A DNA stretch of 64,000 nucleotides from Adineta ricciae (taxonomy: Eukaryota > Rotifera > Eurotatoria > Adinetida > Adinetidae), in assembly GCA_905250025.1 (NCBI GenBank), contig CAJNOJ010000060.1, forward strand, positions 396,270-460,269, in the 5' to 3' direction. A program made the translations under genes and the position numbers. The notes beneath the pieces were generated by a model that saw only the letters and a program-made list of their open reading frames with translations, made no database searches and was not told where the DNA came from. Numbering within the stretch: position 1 is the stretch's first letter; each line of letters opens with the position of its first letter. Below are positions 35,276 to 48,400 of the stretch, piece by piece.

Positions 35276-36541
35276 ATGACTTTACGTGTCACATCCACGC
35301 TTCTACGGCGTACAAGCTCATTGAGAAAAACAGTCGCTACCGTTCGAAAGACTTGGGATTCTTCTCCTTTACATAATAATGACGACGCGACGTACGGCTC
35401 CAATGAATTTATTCATCGACAGTTTTTTGTCGATGACAATTATCAAGCAATTATCAAATGTCTTAATGATGGTTATCAAGTATGCAAAGACATTCTCAGT
35501 TATCTACAAGCATATCACGATCTACAACATCAACATGCTGAAAAGCTTTCATCATTTACAACTGAATGGATTGCGAAATTAAACCAGCAACCAACGATCT
35601 CATCGTATAACACAACAAAACGTGCTCAAACTAAGATCATTCGTTCACCAAATAAACTCGCTCAACTAATTGAAGTCCGCTGTAAAGATATGCAACAAGT
35701 TATAGATACCTTTCGTGGACAAGTCGAACGATTGTATCCAAAAGAACGTTTAAGTCCTGTTCATAAACATTATCGAGCTGAACAAGTAAGACGATCATTC
35801 AAAGCAGCTCGTGCTTCTGTACTCAAGCTTTCCGAAACACTCGAAAAACTCCATGAACAAGAAGAACAAGCCAAAAATGCCCTACACGTAGCTGATGTTC
35901 AATGTGAAAACCTTAGTCTCGATCCAACGGCCAGTGCAAAAAAAGTGACCAAAGCGAATGATAATCAAGAAAAACGACAACTGGAATTGGAAGCTATTCA
36001 AGATCAAATTGCACGAACGGAAAAACAATATGCTCAAGAACAAGAGACCTACAAAGAAAGGGCCATGGAAATTTACAAAGAATGTCGACAATACGAACAA
36101 GAACGATTAGACCAAATTCGCGACATATTGATTAGCTTTACTCAAGCTGCTCATACACCGGATTACTCCGACGGTCAAGATGAAATCTTCGACGATCTTA
36201 TCGAACATATCAAAACCCAACAGAATTCTCTTGAAGATCTGGACTTTTGGGCGAAAGTGTATGGTGTGACTCCAGCGGAGAAAGCAACATCATTCGAGCA
36301 GGCAAATGATGAAAGTAATACAACCACCATTGAATCTCGAAAAACGAAGAAATCTTCGAAAATTGATAATGACGTTTCCAGTGCAACAGCAGCTAACACA
36401 CACCAATCGATTGACGAAGACGAAGGCGAACAATCAACAACCAATTCGAACAAAAACAAACAAACAAAAGTGAAGAAATCAACATCTGTTGATAAGAAAA
36501 GCAATTCAACCAGCGAATCAACCACCACAAAAATCTCTTAG
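35276..36541 (+). CDS. F-BAR domain protein, PACSIN/syndapin-like, intronless and without SH3
   Basis: A single uninterrupted frame of 421 residues. Residues about 40-310 resemble the F-BAR domain of PACSIN: HRQFFVDDNYQAIIKCLNDGYQVCKDIL, LQHQHAEKLSSFTTEW, the ECRQYEQERLDQIRDIL segment and the closing EDLDFWAKVYGVTP, close to the family's W-x-x-x-xG ending. F-BAR dimers bend membrane in endocytosis. Past the F-BAR domain the chain is an acidic/basic, Ser/Thr/Lys-rich tail (KSTSVDKKSNSTSE) and no SH3 domain is present, so the dynamin and N-WASP binding of syndapin would be missing. I start at ATG 35276 (MTLRVTSTLLRRTSSLRKT) because upstream residues are not family-like; this basic leader could act in membrane or organelle targeting. 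The lack of introns is unusual here and suggests a retrocopy or intron loss. Confidence 0.8.
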   Translation: MTLRVTSTLLRRTSSLRKTVATVRKTWDSSPLHNNDDATYGSNEFIHRQFFVDDNYQAIIKCLNDGYQVCKDILSYLQAYHDLQHQHAEKLSSFTTEWIAKLNQQPTISSYNTTKRAQTKIIRSPNKLAQLIEVRCKDMQQVIDTFRGQVERLYPKERLSPVHKHYRAEQVRRSFKAARASVLKLSETLEKLHEQEEQAKNALHVADVQCENLSLDPTASAKKVTKANDNQEKRQLELEAIQDQIARTEKQYAQEQETYKERAMEIYKECRQYEQERLDQIRDILISFTQAAHTPDYSDGQDEIFDDLIEHIKTQQNSLEDLDFWAKVYGVTPAEKATSFEQANDESNTTTIESRKTKKSSKIDNDVSSATAANTHQSIDEDEGEQSTTNSNKNKQTKVKKSTSVDKKSNSTSESTTTKIS

Positions 36542-37528
36542 ATTTACACCACATAGTTGACCAAGACCAATCTAGAGAATGATGATCTACTTTTTTGTTT
36601 TGTATTTTTAGGCAAGATTTTTTTATATTCACTGTACAGTAACTGTTGAAACTTTTTTGTTATAAAATATATGCAATCCGTTTTTGTGTTATAAAAAAAG
36701 ACTATGGTGAATTTTGTATTGAGTAAAAGAATAATAATTACATTTTCATTCGTTCTTTGTTTATACAGAACTAAAACAAGAGACAAAGAGCAGCAAATGC
36801 GCTTTGCCAGTCTTAGTCTATAATCTTTGTACTTTAAACGTGATCGTTATTAATGGCTGTAAAAGAATAAAACGAGAATTTATGTTTATTTCGACAGACG
36901 TCAAGTATCTTCCAAAACAATGCAATTGTATTTTAATAATAGACATGTGGTAAAACTTCTCGTTTCTTATTTCTGTTATTAATTGAGTCTTAAGTGCTTG
37001 AGTGAGTTAATGTTTAATGAAGTGGAATCAACAGAAACGGAAAGATCGTTCAGCATTTACATGGAAATAGTTTTTCATTCCATGTCAAAGATTATTTAGA
37101 CTATTACGGTACTTAGAACGATTACTTCTCGAGGCTTAATACGATTAGATAATCGACAGGATGTTCGAAATCGTTTCTCCGAAATATCGAGGCATGAAAA
37201 CCCTAAACATAGGAAATTCTTTTAATAGAATCAACCTCGAAGATACATATACATTAAGATCCTTTTTTTTCCTAAATATAATCGCACACGAGATGTGCTG
37301 CTCTGTTGTTGTCATGTATCTGGAGAAGAATGAAGTTCAATTTCGATTTGTATTCTTTGTAGTTTTGGTTGTGCTGTCATTTCGTTCAAAAGTTGTTTTT
37401 AGAAATACATAAATAAGGGATCACAGAGTAGGAAAAAAAACAAACGGAATGGTATCACACACACACACACAGATACATATACACACAAAAAGAACATTTA
37501 GGTTTTTATAATAAATAGAAAAAAATAT
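36542..37528. other. Convergent intergenic region
   Basis: About 1 kb between F-BAR (+) and the 37529 gene (-). A (CA)n microsatellite lies at 37456-37470. No gene is seen. Confidence 0.6.
37456..37470. repeat. (CA)n microsatellite
   Basis: Short CA run at the 3' side of the 37529 gene. Confidence 0.9.
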
Positions 37529-39636
37529 CTAGGAAAAAGCATTTTGAAATTTGCTTGCCAACATATTCAGTGTTGGCCCTTGGGTCAGACTTGCCGGCAG
37601 TTTTTGTAGACTAGCAGGTAGTTTTGATTGTAGAGATTGACTTGTCATTGCAATGGTATTTTGTATAGAGTCCGGTAGCTTGTTTCTTAGATTAAATGTA
37701 TTCGAATTTCGTGTACCAGCAGCAGCAGCATTCGTTGTTGTCGTTGTTGTTGGACCTTTACCTGGTAGAGTGCCGTTACGCACTGGTAAAGAGCTGGAAG
37801 ATGATTGACCGGCATCGAAACTTGATGGATTACTGTACGACGACAATGAAGAATTATTTGCACTAGCTGTTGCTAAGAGATTTGATGTCGAACCTTTGTC
37901 ACCATATTTTCTCTCATAGTATTTTCGAACGACATCAGGCGTTGCTGGTGCGCTCGAACCACCGGGAAGTCCTACTGATAAATTCCCATTAACAAGATCA
38001 GGCGAACGACTGGACATGCCTGGATTCTGTATCGTCATTTGCAGTTCATGAAGTTTCTTTTCCAACTGGAAATTTTCATTTTGAGCAGCCTGCAGTTCAC
38101 GCCTGAGAGATGATGAAACAAGAAACATGATTTCGAGAGAACGTTAAGAAAATATGCATCGCATACATGATCTGCTGCTTTTGTTTTCGAACAATATCAT
38201 CTAATGGTGAATATTCAGGTGAAAACATTAGATGTGAGAAGAAGATCTCGATTTCTATTGTCACACTGTGCTGTTCATTCAAATATCCACGTTCAGTTAA
38301 CTAAATATCGAAGATTAACGAAAGTAATCGAAAGAATTGAAAACGTACCTCTTCGACGTCCAATGTAGTGCTGATTTCTAAGCCTTCATCACTGTCTTTT
38401 TGCGAATAATACTTCGTAACTGGTTTTTGAAACACACTTGTAGTTGTTTTCGTATCACGATAATTACGTACTGTGATATTGAAACATATCGATCGTAGAT
38501 AATTAACTGGAATCTTAAATATATCTGAGTAGTATAAACGTATGATAAAGCATTGTTCTTCTATATAGGCTTCTACAGTCCACGCTTGTTGATCCTTATC
38601 AAGAAAAGATAATGGGATAGGATTGGGTGCAAATGGATTGACAATAATTGGGAAGACAGCTAAAGAAATATCATTCATGAACAACAGTTCACTAGCTTTC
38701 GGTCAAACTCTACTTACTAACAGCATCTTTGAGTTCAATAGTTAGTGTAAACTTTCCATTTGCTTGTAGCAATTCTCGTACCCGATCAATTCGATACGGC
38801 CGGCATAGACCGTTAATATCGGTATAGTTGACTTCATAGGGATTACTATCATTCGAGTTTGTTGCTTTTTTCTCTTGGTTCGGATCCCATGTATAAGATC
38901 CCGCAGTTATCTTTACTCGATAGGTTAACTTAACTGAATGATCACAGGATGTTAAACGTTGAATGAACAGCCGGAAATGTCCAAGTTGTCCGACACTATC
39001 CAATTTCGGTTGAATGACAACGCACCATTCGTAATTCGAATAGAAAAAAGACGGTGTGTCAATTTTGGCATCAAGTGGTTGTCGATTCTGTGTTGGTTGA
39101 ATAACGTGGGCATATTGTGGATTGATTAACTGTGGTGGTAATTGTATTTCCGTGAGATACGAAACAACCAGATTCTTAATTTCTAATTCACATTGAATAT
39201 TACCCCGTTCATCCATAAAATCCACCGAACATAGACGATTGATTGATGTAAACGACTTTCGTCCATGTAATGTCACTTTGCTCGTAAACTTACAGCTTTT
39301 CTCCACAAACGATTCATTTCGTGTGAAATGTTCTCGACATAGTAATGTGACACTTAAATCAAGTGTCATCTCTAATGTTTCTGTATCACGACTACGATGC
39401 AGCAGAAATGCATTTAATTGATCTCCGTTTTTAACGAACGTTAACGCAAATGGAACATTTCGACAAATGAACTCTCGTGTAATTAATTTTTCATCTGTTC
39501 CTAATAGAAATGAACTTGGAAGAATGAATGTAAACAAGCTACAAAGAGAAACAATGAATTCTAGTTTGTATGGTAGTTTTTCTTACTTCGTATTGAACTT
39601 ATCTTCAAAGGAAACGAAACGTGTAAAGTGTGCCAT
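37529..39636 (-). CDS. Unknown protein: beta-rich N-terminal modules (possibly MATH-like), coiled coil, Ser/Thr-rich tail
   Basis: Five exons (39587-39636, 38718-39538, 38349-38659, 38167-38300, 37529-38102) join in frame to 629 residues. I cannot name the family. The first 290 residues alternate hydrophobic strands with loops; GHFRLFIQRLTSCDHSVKLTYRVKI resembles the middle of a MATH/TRAF-type beta sandwich, and an earlier stretch of similar composition could be a second copy. A further beta-rich segment (WTVEAYIEEQCFIIRLYYSD) leads to DDIVRKQKQQIM and a coiled coil (LQAAQNENFQLEKKLHELQM). The last 150 residues are low-complexity Ser/Ala/Thr and end in an amphipathic LPASLQKLPASL segment. An acceptor lies 28 nt before the start. 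The MATH suggestion is only by appearance. Confidence 0.72.
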
Positions 39637-42600
39637 GTAATTAAACTATATCATGGTATTGATCTGAAATTAAATGTAGGCGCTGTTTAATTACAAAGAC
39701 AGATTATTTTTACGAGCAGTTGAACATGCGCAGTGAAATGTAGTGAATGGCATGAATAGCTCGAATCCATGTCAAGCTAGGTCCACACGTTTATTTCACA
39801 AAAGCACTATTATGATTATCTTAAGTAGCACGAAGAAAGAGGCTGTTTTTCCTTTGAAAAAGGTTTTACAATACTTAACCGAGATGGTAATTTTCTAGCG
39901 TACAGTCGGGACTTTTTTTTATTCTATTTTTGAATGAATTATTCAATCAATCATAAAAAATACTATTTAGAGACAGAAAAGAAAGAGAGTCTCTTGAATT
40001 GTGTTTCTTGTTTTGTGGAAAATCTCGAGTGTTTCTGTAATTACTCTTGTTTTCGTAGGAGAAAAGACATTCTCATCTATACAATAGAAATTATAATCGG
40101 TTTGTTCTTAGAGATTGAATCTTATCAATTGTAAATAGCCGATTTAATATTTGTATGAGAAAAAAAAAGAAGAGAAAAGAATGAAAGAAAGTTAGATGAT
40201 TAATCCAAACATTATCATTAACGAGCCTATCTATCATTTCTTTTGTGTTTGTCATATTCGTTTACATCACGAAAAATCCGCGGGGAATTGACGTTTATAG
40301 TTAAGGTTTTATTTCGCAACACATGATAAATAATATACAAGTTTCTTCCTATGATGAATGACTAGCAACAGAAGAGAATAGAAGACGATCAGATAGTAAC
40401 TCCGAATCTTCGAAACGGAAAGCGAGTCGACTGATAATCATTACATTTGAATCATATACTGATGTGTAAATAAATCTTCTCTAGCAGTGTGTCCAACAAG
40501 TTATTCAGACATTTCTTCTGGGGGGAAAGGGTTCTTGACACATAATTGGTGATGAGCAGGAAAAAAAAAGAACGAGAAAGAAGAATAGTTGCCAAGATGC
40601 TTCTTTATGAAATGAAGAACTATCTAATCATTCTAAGCAAAATTTCGATGCCAATGAGATAAATTAGAGGGGGTCAAGAAGACGTGAGTCGTTTTGTTTT
40701 TCTTTTTTCAAGCCTGATACAGACGGATCAATGACAAGGAGAGAAAAATAAGAGGAGAGAGAGAGAGAGAGAATGTCTCTTTTCTTTTTCCGCTTCTCTT
40801 TTTTTTGTTCGATGTTCACTTTTGAAGCCTTTCAAATATTGGATCCCAAACGGATGTCCGTCTCAAATGAGCTGTGCCTTTTCTCCAGCTAACTACACGT
40901 CTTCGATGATCTTCTCGTGCTATCATTATGAAGATGAACACGCATTCACTTTGAACTATTAGCCAGATATATACGACTAAATTGTTTCGCCACTGAATAG
41001 AATATTAATGTGTGAGAAAAAAAACTGAGAGAAAGACAAAAATAGTTCATTCATTAGAGATTATATACTTACAATTCTCAGCATTATCATTGTCTATTTA
41101 TCGATGTTCATGCCTCGAGTCTTTCTCTGCTAACTGATTGTGATCATACTCGTTGGCTGCATGAATGCACATACATATATATATACATCCAAAAAAAAAA
41201 CGCGAGTCTAGAGAGAAAACTATTTTTCTTCCTTACTACTTTGACTACTAGTGATGCATGGTAAAAAAGCACCGAGAGAACATAAAGAGAAAGAAGAAAA
41301 TCTCTGAAATCTATTAAATGAACGTTACTCGGCATCGTCGTTGCTGAAAGCAAAAAAGAAAAGTGATGTTAATATGTGTATGTTTAGATCATGATATTTA
41401 AATGTTCATCACTTTTTCCAATAGTCTTCTTCAATTATGACGCATGATTATTTGTATTGCCATTGTTCTTTAGCGTATAATCTTGATGGCTTTCTTTTTA
41501 TTTAAGTTGATGTTATTTTATTCGACGAGTAAAATAGGTGAAAAGAAAAGAAGTCTCGAAGTCTTGCCTGAGATGATTTGCCCTGTTGGTAAATGAACGA
41601 ACGAACGAAGAATGGAATTGTTTCTCGCTCCTTTTCTTGCATGTTCTTCTTCTTCTTCTTCTTCTCCTTCTTCTTCTTTTCCTCATTCTGTCTTTAGATT
41701 GCCGTCATCAGAAGAATAGTAAGGAAAAATTGAACATGGCAACATTCGGAGCTTTCTCCTTCTCAGCAACAAACGCACGCAAGGGCGCTAAAGTGAATGA
41801 GAAGTTTCTATACGTAGGCAACGCTAGGAGCATGTTAGATTTAGATGCTAAGCATGAAGAGGGGAAAGCAAGCGCGAATAAGAAGAGAGAGAGAGAATAA
41901 GACAAAAAAATGTTTAATAGATTTTCTGTATGCGTGGCTCAGGCTAGGCATCGTTGTTGTCTCGATAGTCATAAACATATAAAGACGAGTGCGAGAATAA
42001 AAGAGCCTAGTAAACTTGACTGAGTATGTTGCACACCCATCCGGCCGAGACCATTTTCCTCTCTTTCTTTTTATCGACGATTTTTTTTGGGTATGTCAGC
42101 TTTCCGCGTCGAAAATGTAAACTACGGTCTTTTCCTTGCTTCAATCAACACGAAGCACGGCAAATATCATTATGAATACAAAAACTATCTCACAGTCAAC
42201 ATTGACACACTATAGTTTGAGTAGAGATGTATATTGACAAGTAAAATAACAAGAAAAGGAACTACTAGTTTTAGCGGAACATCATGAGCAAGAGAAGGAG
42301 AAAGATTTTGTGTCAGTCAACGGCAAATTCTATTCAAAAGAACAGCATTGACATTGTGATCGTTCTCGATGAAAATCGATTATGTTATTCATTGTCTTAT
42401 TTATATGATAATTTAATTATCTATTCATCGATTAGGTCTAATATGTCTTTTGCATATGAAATAAAATTTTATTGGCAAGGAAAAAAAACAAGTGTTTGCA
42501 TTACAGTTGATACTTTTCGTGTATCGATTGTTAGAACAACTTGATGTATTGATGGAGATATCCTTTTGCTTGACTGAAAATGAAACTGACATATAAATCA

Positions 42601-43178
42601 ACATTGTCAGAACGAAATGTAACCTTAGTTAGTCAAACTCTATTTATCTCGATGTGCAATTGATAAAGAGCATTGAAACTGACATTAACAAATAATTCAT
42701 TCAACAGAAACTAATCAATAGCGATCTTGATGACAAAAACATCGACGATGTTTTTCTTTATCTTCTCGGTACATTTCGTCATACTCATGCTTCATAAGTG
42801 AATTTTTGTGTGTATATATCAATTATCATTGAAATTATTTCATCGGTGAAGTTTCTCTCTTTTTCTCACTAGTGATTGATTAAAAAGAAAAACGATTTTT
42901 AATTCTTTTTTTTTCTTCTGCTTCAATTTTTCTACTTCTCGTCATCTCCACCTATCAACCTACGGGTGCCCATTGAGAGTATTACTTTGTTTCTATTGAC
43001 AAACGCTTTATTTTTTCATTTTTTTTTTCACATTCTCTCTTCGCTCTTGTACAGAGTTGAGCAGGAAAAAATTAAGAGTGGCATTTTTTCAATCAATAGC
43101 ATTCTTGACTAACATAAAATCACTTTGCATGCACAACAAGAAATAAACTTGTAATCGTTTACAAGAAATTTATCAAAC
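39637..43178. other. 3.5-kb gene-poor region
   Basis: The longest spacer in the window, between divergent genes. It holds (GA)n near 40757-40773, a (CTT)n tract at 41644-41676, many A/T homopolymers and no open frame with domain-like composition. It presumably contains both promoters. No RNA gene was recognised, though a short one could be missed by eye. Confidence 0.55.
41644..41676. repeat. (CTT)n microsatellite
   Basis: About ten CTT units with one interruption (ctc) inside the gene-poor region. Confidence 0.85.
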
Positions 43179-45297
43179 ATGCCGGAATTATTTACTCTGC
43201 AGTCAGCGATACATAACCGGAAAAATTCCAGCTTTCGACAATCGTCTAAGCTTCTCAATTATAATCAGTCTACAAAGAGACCATCAAAAAATACATACCA
43301 AGAACGAACTGAGATATACTATGTGCCTGAAACGACGAAGAATGGACCCATATATAACAAACAACCACATAAATCACCTACACCATCGGTACACAGCGAT
43401 GATCTAATACCAGATGATGAGCCAGGTCTGTATCATTTACCAACTTCGAACCGAGCTAATCGACCGACAGCAAGAAAAATTTATTATAAACCTCTCCGGT
43501 ATGAACCAAAGTATGTGGCACCACGGAATAAACCACTTACGCCTCCAGTTCGAAAGGCAAATCCTGCACCAGCACCACCGTTAACAAAATCTACGCGAAC
43601 ATCGACACCGCCGATGAGAAAGTCGACTCCACCGTCGCCATTGCCAGTTACTCAGTCCTATCCGACACCCTCGCCGTCGCCACCGACTGTGACTAGCTAT
43701 CAACCATTGATTCTGGGTGCACCTGAGCTGTACCATTTGGACAATGATAAAGCTGTTTACCGTCAACCACCACCAGTGCTACAACAACCATATAAATCGC
43801 CATCGCCGCCGCCGCCACCACCAGTGCTACAACAACCATATAAATCGCCATCGCCGCCGCCGCCACCACCAGTGCTACAACAACCATATAAATCGCCATC
43901 GCCGCCGCCGCCACCACCAGTGCTATCGGCCAAACAATCTACTCCGCCTCCACCGCTATCAGCTAAATTAACCACACCACCGCCACAATTAATTAAACCT
44001 TTTAATACTGGAGCTGAATTGTACCATCTAGACCAGGAGGATATTGTATATCCGCCAGTGTCTGAAGAGCCGAAACGTGTAGAATCATCTTACAAAGCTC
44101 CACCACCAGCATCTGCTCCTAAATTGACTGCACCGCCGCCTGCCAGTATCGGACCCGAATTGTATCATCTGAATAAAGAAGATACTGTATACCCAATAGT
44201 GTCTGAAGAACCAAAGCACACTGAACAACCACACAAATCACCACCACCGCCACCCATTCAAGCAATTTCTCCACCACCTCAACAGCTGATGTCGAAATTG
44301 AATACGCCACCACTTCAACAACCGGAGTTCTATCACATGGATTTCAACGGAGCAGATCCAGAACCCATTCTTTCTGACTCCAAGCCTGTTGAACCGTCTT
44401 ATCATTCACCTTTACCATCGGCTAAAAAGTCTTCTCCACTACCAGTCGATGTACCTCCTCTACCATCTCAAAATGGACCGGAATTGTATCATATCAAAGT
44501 TGACGTAAGTGACAGTCCGCCAGTTCTTCAAGAACCACCACATAGAACACCTACTCCACTTCCTACACCAGTGCTTAGTAAACCTACTTCGCCACCACCA
44601 CGATCGCCACCACTACCACCACCGCCAACACAGAACAAGCCCGAATTGTACTACATAAAACTTGATGAACGACCTGAATCGCAAGTAGCACCACCGTCAA
44701 AACCGGCAACTCCTAGAGTACCTTCCGGTAAAAATCGAGTTTCACCTATGCCTTCTGCAACATCGCTTATACCAGGCCCAGAAATGTATTATTTGCAAAC
44801 AGTTGTTGACGAAATCAGTCGACCACCATCAGTTCATGAAGTCGTTACACCAGAGAAGGCACCTACGCCAAAACCAGCCACACCTCGTCCCATCCTTACC
44901 AAAGCACGAACACCTCCTCCAAGAGTATCAACACCGCCACGACCACGACGTCGTACACCTACTCCACCACGCCGGCAACGAACACCCACACCCCCTCGGC
45001 GACGATCTCCAGTCGGACGTCCAATACGCACCGCTGCTCCTCTCGTAAGTGACGTATCAAAAATATCTATTATATATCCCTTTCATTTCTCTTTAGGCTC
45101 TTCCGAATCGTAAACCAAAGCGACCTATTTATGATGATGATGATAATTATGTAGATAATATTCCAACTAGACGGCCGTCATTTTCTACAGCGCTTCAAGA
45201 TGTATTAACATCGGATCGTACCGTACCTTTATCAACTTCAAAAGCATCGGACAGTATCATACGAAGTATGAACAAGTTTCGCTTTCCTGAAGAGTAA
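43179..45297 (+). CDS. Proline-rich repeat protein with recurring ELYHL motif
   Basis: Two exons (43179-45044, 45097-45297) give 688 residues; I do not recognise a family. The protein is built of divergent repeats of about 50-80 residues. Each has a [GP]-x-E-[LFM]-Y-[HY]-[LIM] motif (APELYHLDND, GAELYHLDQED, GPELYHLNKED, PEFYHMDF, GPELYHIKVD, KPELYYIKLD, GPEMYYLQTV, PGLYHLPTS), then an acidic stretch, then Pro/Ser/Thr spacers such as PPPPPVLQQPYKSPSP. The C-terminal third is Arg-Pro-Thr rich (PTPPRRQRTPTPPRRR). The second exon has a short acidic patch (YDDDDNYVDNI) and ends MNKFRFPEE. There is no signal peptide or membrane segment. Such Pro-rich chains often bind SH3, WW or profilin domains, or are cytoskeletal linkers; this is inference only. 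Confidence 0.8.
43773..43916 (+). repeat. Perfect 48-bp coding tandem repeat, 3 copies
   Basis: Copies at 43773-43820, 43821-43868 and 43869-43916 are identical and each encodes PVLQQPYKSPSPPPPP. Exact identity, including third codon positions, indicates very recent duplication or slippage, so copy number may vary between alleles. Confidence 0.97.
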
Positions 45298-45414
45298 ATT
45301 TTTATTTTATGTACATAAATTTATGAATAGAAATACAGACAGTTAAAGAAATTTCAAAATAACTTTTCATTTTCTTTGATATCTATATATTGTCAATTGT
45401 AAGTATAGAGGTAT

Positions 45415-48400
45415 TTATTCATCGGTAGGCTCATTTTCTTCATCCGTCTTGTGGCATCGTGTTAACTCGAATAGGCTCAGCATGGATATCTACAAAAAAG
45501 AAAATATGCAGAAAAACGTTGTGTGACATCAAAGGTAATAACTAACAGATCCGGATGGAACAGCTGGAAGTTTGAAAATCGATGGAGGTTGAGTTAATCG
45601 AGGTTCTCTTGTACCTAACGATTTATTTCGTAAGACAAATGCTTGAGAAAACAAAACTCATGTGTCTAAGTTTACCGATCGAATGAAAGTATTGATACGC
45701 TCGAGGATTATAAACATGATTCGATTGTGATGGCATAAACACACCAGGTAAACACAAATCTACAACGAAAAAGTTGTTAGAAGATGAAAAGAAATAGTTT
45801 ACCATCGTATGCGTTATTAGACTGAGATTTATAGAGTCGATGTTGAATTTCCATTTGACGTTCATTAATTAGAGATGTTTGTCTTGAAACTTTAGTCATT
45901 AATTGATTTCGATGCATTGAACGTTGTTGCAAATATATTTCATTACGGTCGAGAAACTAGAAAACGGTCCACTTTATGGTTTCGGGTATTATGATTAGAA
46001 AATTTGTTAAGAGAATCGAAGCCTTTCTCTACGGCATGGTTATTTGATCAATCCGAATAAAAGTGCAAATGTATTTGTTTTATTACTTTATTAATTATTC
46101 AATAAAGTATACATTATTTTGCACTTCAAACATATATGAGCACCTTGATACTTCCTACTCTCTATTTTATAATAAATACAATCTACAGGTTAGCAATGAG
46201 TCATAACAGAGTCGATTCAGCTTTCGATAACTTACACTATCTGATGAGTTCCGTTCGGATGAGTATCTTTGCTGACGGTGTTTGTTTTTCGATTCTGATT
46301 TGGGCCGTTGTCGTCTAGAATTGTAAACTAATCAATTGCATTTTCAAGCCATTCTCCTAACCGTATGTAAATGTTTGACACTCCTGCATGATGTGTTTCC
46401 AAGATATTTTCACTACTATTTGCACCATCGATCATTCGACTCGATTGCCGTGATAGCTTCTCGTGGAGAAGTTCTGTTAGTCTTTGAATTTCTGCCCTAA
46501 AATAATAATTTGTCAAAAGTATCTTTAAAAACAACATACTGGTATTCGTCATGAATTTGTATAATTTTATTTTCATAAGTAGTTGTCATAGCTTTGATAC
46601 GATCATTATCAATCGATTTAGATTGCTTCATCACACTTATTTGTGATATTGGATTTTCCTCCATCGAAGTGGTCACTGAAAACAAAATAGTTTGACATTC
46701 GCGTTCAAGAATATTATAAAAGTGTACTAGTAGATTTAGTTGCTTGTGTATTTTCAATTTTGTCATACCAGAACATGAGTAAAGGTAATTCAGCTACCGA
46801 TTCATGTTGATCATCGTAAATTGAAAATGTCCGAGGAGGAATCGATAGACAGGCTTGATAAACTTCATTGGATGGTTGATCTAGATCAAGTCGGATATTT
46901 TTCCTTGGAATATTATTATTATTATCCATAGCAATGAAAGGAGAAAAGATTTGGTTGTTTAAAACAGGCAAATCCTAAAGTTTTGTGTTTTTTAAGTACT
47001 TATTGATGCATACAATCTTACAAGTATTTGCAAATCTTCGTATGAGAACACGACACATCCAAACAGCTTTCTATCACCAAGAACATCGATTCTGATACTG
47101 TTTATATCGACATCTCTCTGCTTTAGGTTTGACACGGGCACAACAAGTTCGTCGTACTGTTGTCGATCGATTTCGATATTTTCTTTCGTAGCTAAACGTA
47201 TGAAATGATCCGATTAACTCGAATTCATAGAAGACAGTTTACCATTACTGATTGATTTGTTGGTTTTCTAAATAGAACATATTTTGATCAAGAAGAAAGG
47301 ATTACAAAACAAATACATTGAATTTCCATTCTTTTGTTGGATAGGATTGTCCTTGTGAATGAACAATACATTGAAATGTTGTTCGCATAATTTCTATCGG
47401 TCGATAGATACGCATGAGAACTAATCTACAATGAGTATGAAAGTGAAAATTGAACGATTATTTGCTGGAGTTTACTTCGTTGAGAATTTATCATCAGTCG
47501 AGGTCTGTTGATCGTCAAAATCTGGTTGTGCCTGTACTTCACTATCGACCATAACTATCGGTGAAGCTGACTGAACATGCTCGTATTTTGATGATCTAGC
47601 ACTTTGATGTGGAGCAGTTTCATCATTATGGTGATCTATCTGATCTTGTTCAGGACTCTAGAAGAATCACATTCATTTCAGATTTCTTCAATTAAATGTA
47701 GACAAACATAGTCAATCGGTTGATTGGGCTCTTCTATTTCTGGTACACTGCTTGCATTGTCATCTGAATCATCTTCTTGGTCTATGTTTTGTTCACCAAT
47801 TGATTCTTCGTCGTCGGAGAGCTCCGGTGAGGGTGACACTGCTCGTGATGCAGCTGTATGAAGCCAGTCAATCACATGTTCATAGCCGAGTGTGGCTTTC
47901 TAATAATAAAAAATTTTCGTCGAAACAAGTTAGTTCGAGTTTGTCTTTTACTTCATGGAAAGTTTCGAGACGAAATTTCCATTTCCGCACAGAAGATCGC
48001 GGTAGAGCAAGATGAAGATACCTAAAATAGGGTAATTGTAAAGTTACACGTCAATGAAATTAGAAAACAAACAATTTCTCCCAATTGTCAATAATTTTTT
48101 TCTCGCGGTGTTCTTCGACATGTTTTTCCCCAGCTGTAATTCTTTGTAGAGCAACATCCAACATGCGTTTTTTCATTTCATCACTATCGTACAATCTTTT
48201 GAAGAGACGACATCTTTGATTGAATAAATCATTGTGCAGTTGAACAAGATCAATAAGTTCGTAGACAGGTATCTGTGTTTGAGAGTAAGCCCGATAGAAT
48301 CGCGACAGAACTAATGTGATACGTAGTAAAACTTTGGCTGGAAGACTTTGAAGCAGAAGTTGATCTTTCATTTCGAGTAATTCAAACATCGAATTGTCAA

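Noticed and set aside
41586-41900. 104-codon plus-strand open frame
   Set aside because: Mostly poly-Leu from the CTT repeat; the remainder shows no recognised domain and no splice partners.
46136-46318. 60-codon plus-strand open frame
   Set aside because: It is antisense to an inferred exon and intron of the 45415-48491 gene.
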